This document shows positions 42,031 through 42,849 of a stretch of 42,849 bases of DNA, one piece after another. Positions within the stretch are counted from its first letter, which is position 1, and the number at the start of each line of letters is the position of its first letter. Source of the DNA: Bacteroidales bacterium (GTDB lineage Bacteria > Bacteroidota > Bacteroidia > Bacteroidales > Prolixibacteraceae). The notes beneath the pieces were generated by a model that had not been told where the DNA came from, searched no databases, and was given only the letters and a program-made list of their open reading frames with translations. The stretch lies in assembly GCA_015654795.1 (NCBI GenBank), contig JAATGF010000048.1:1-42849 (forward strand), given 5' to 3'. Position numbers and translations under genes: made by a program.

Positions 42031-42253
42031 ATTTTGTTGACAATCTCTTTTGATAAAGTCTAAACCTGACGGCTCGAATTTTCGGAATTGTGTTTTTCGT
42101 GTTTTGTGACGATTTTTCTTATTGCCACTATAACTCAAAGTCACTAACACTAAAAAAATTGCTAACGAAACGATATTGATTTATTATCATTTAAATGTTA
42201 TTGATCTCCAACTTCCGGAGATCTAATCAGGATGCTGTTATATATGGTTTTAT

Positions 42254-42261
42254 TACCTTTG
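42254..42261 (+). promoter_or_regulatory. putative -7 box of fluC/crcB
   Basis: TACCTTTG fits TAnnTTTG exactly and lies 76 bases before the ATG. No good -33 box is visible. The leader shows no recognisable fluoride (crcB) riboswitch. Confidence 0.4.
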
Positions 42262-42337
42262 CGTCTGCAGTTGTGATCTGTCATTTGAAATCCGTCAATT
42301 CACTGCTGCAACAGTTTTTTTAATTAAAGTACAATTT

Positions 42338-42724
42338 ATGCTCAAATCATTATTGATTGCAGGAACCGGCGGATTTATCGGGACTGTATTAAGATTTTTG
42401 GTTTCACGCTACTTCCAGGAGAATACTTTTTCGCTTTTCCCATGGGGAACATTTACTGTGAATATCGTTGGAAGTCTCATGATTGGAATTTTTTACGGAA
42501 TGTCGGAACGCGGTAATCTGCTCAATCCTGAAATAAGAATATTCCTTACCGTAGGAATTTGCGGCGGATTTACAACATTTTCATCACTCACCAATGACGC
42601 ATTTATGCTTCTCCAGGAAAAAGAGTGGCTTAAAGTCAGTCTTTATGCGTCTTTGAGCTTTTTTCTCGGATTAATTGCTGTATACCTTGGCCGTACCCTT
42701 ATAAAATCAATAGACTTTATATAG
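42338..42724 (+). CDS. crcB: fluoride ion channel FluC/CrcB
   Basis: This 128-residue inner-membrane protein of normal length has four hydrophobic helices. Family signatures are present: AGTGGFIGTVLRFLVSR at the start, PWGTFTVNIVGSLMIG with the pore Asn, and VGICGGFTTFSSLTND, including the phenylalanine/threonine region that lines the fluoride path. As a dual-topology dimer it lets fluoride leave the cell. It is a single gene. Only the edge-truncated transposase gene lies beyond it, on the other strand. Confidence 0.94.
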   Translation: MLKSLLIAGTGGFIGTVLRFLVSRYFQENTFSLFPWGTFTVNIVGSLMIGIFYGMSERGNLLNPEIRIFLTVGICGGFTTFSSLTNDAFMLLQEKEWLKVSLYASLSFFLGLIAVYLGRTLIKSIDFI

Positions 42725-42731
42725 ATTAATT

Positions 42732-42848
42732 TTATAAGGTGTTATTTTTCAGTGTGATTCTAAAATTGTGTAACCCACAGGCAAGTTCCATGATCAGATC
42801 ATCGAACCCAAACTTGTGGCAACGCAAACGGTCTTTGACAATCCGACA
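42732..42848 (-). mobile_element. C-terminal end of a DDE-type transposase (partial, runs off the window)
   Basis: On the minus strand one frame is open from the window edge to a TAA at 42732-42734, giving 39 residues ending FRITLKNNTL. The stretch IVKDRLRCHKFGFDDLIMELA followed by CGLHNFRI is the typical closing helix of IS4/IS5/IS1182-like DDE transposases (family pattern CGLHNLR or LHNFR). The rest of the gene and any terminal inverted repeat would be at or beyond the edge. Confidence 0.7.
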
Positions 42849-42849
42849 A

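Noticed and set aside
41947..42150. 67-codon minus-strand frame
   Set aside because: It overlaps a short palindromic repeat, and its composition looks random.
42262..42337. Fluoride riboswitch before crcB
   Set aside because: No recognisable crcB-motif words or pseudoknot partners were seen. Absence by eye is not proof.

Overview
The window looks like a chromosomal segment of a Bacteroidota bacterium, most likely an anaerobic or fermentative member of the Bacteroidales/Marinilabiliales. The basis is gene content (TonB-dependent receptor with a carboxypeptidase-like N-terminal domain, DUF6266, DUF6807/PmoA-like protein, YebC, a short RsmI-like methylase, LytS/LytTR-type pair), AT-rich intergenic DNA, and several -7 boxes that fit the Bacteroidetes consensus TAnnTTTG. 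No rRNA, tRNA or CRISPR array was seen. Genus and species cannot be decided from the sequence alone.

Layout, left to right. 1-3.6 kb: an unusual metallo-beta-lactamase/thiamine pyrophosphokinase fusion with no ATG start, a Tat-exported aldo/keto reductase, then about 900 bases of repeat-rich intergenic DNA. 3.6-8.3 kb: a cupin, the agmatine-to-putrescine pair aguA-aguB, a membrane-anchored serine hydrolase and yebC. 8.6-15.1 kb: a three-domain acyl-activating/ACP/acyltransferase protein, transketolase and serA. 15.8-19.1 kb: pta, a 3-hydroxyacyl-CoA dehydrogenase-like gene with altered catalytic residues, and ackA, in one apparent operon for acetyl-CoA to acetate plus ATP. 19.2-24.3 kb: a PhnP-like hydrolase diverging from an RsmI-like methylase, then the nrnA / FKBP lipoprotein / membrane-NUDIX operon with a clear promoter, and ndk. 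24.4-29.1 kb: a CPA2 antiporter, an overlapping LytS/LytTR two-component pair and a DUF6266 gene preceded by a striking array of eleven 11-bp units. 29.4-38.9 kb: mostly envelope and periplasmic proteins (lactonase, TonB receptor plus a small exported protein, zinc metallopeptidase lipoprotein, beta-barrel, membrane protein, PmoA-like protein). 39-42.8 kb: repeats, a Cys-rich exported peptide, a cysteine-cluster protein, a rubrerythrin-like protein, the fluoride channel fluC/crcB, and the C-terminal end of a transposase at the right edge.

The most unusual material is non-coding. Several intergenic regions carry related, mosaic dispersed repeats. Family A is a roughly 250-bp conserved block plus an iterated AATGAC tail (three copies). 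Family B is 370-520 bp, structured and rich in AACCTTATT (two copies). Family B holds a 13-bp hairpin whose arms differ between copies by compensatory changes, which points to selection on structure. In one place A and B are directly joined, so the modules recombine. Other short palindromic repeats, pyrimidine-rich tracts and hairpin-type terminators fill many of the remaining gaps.
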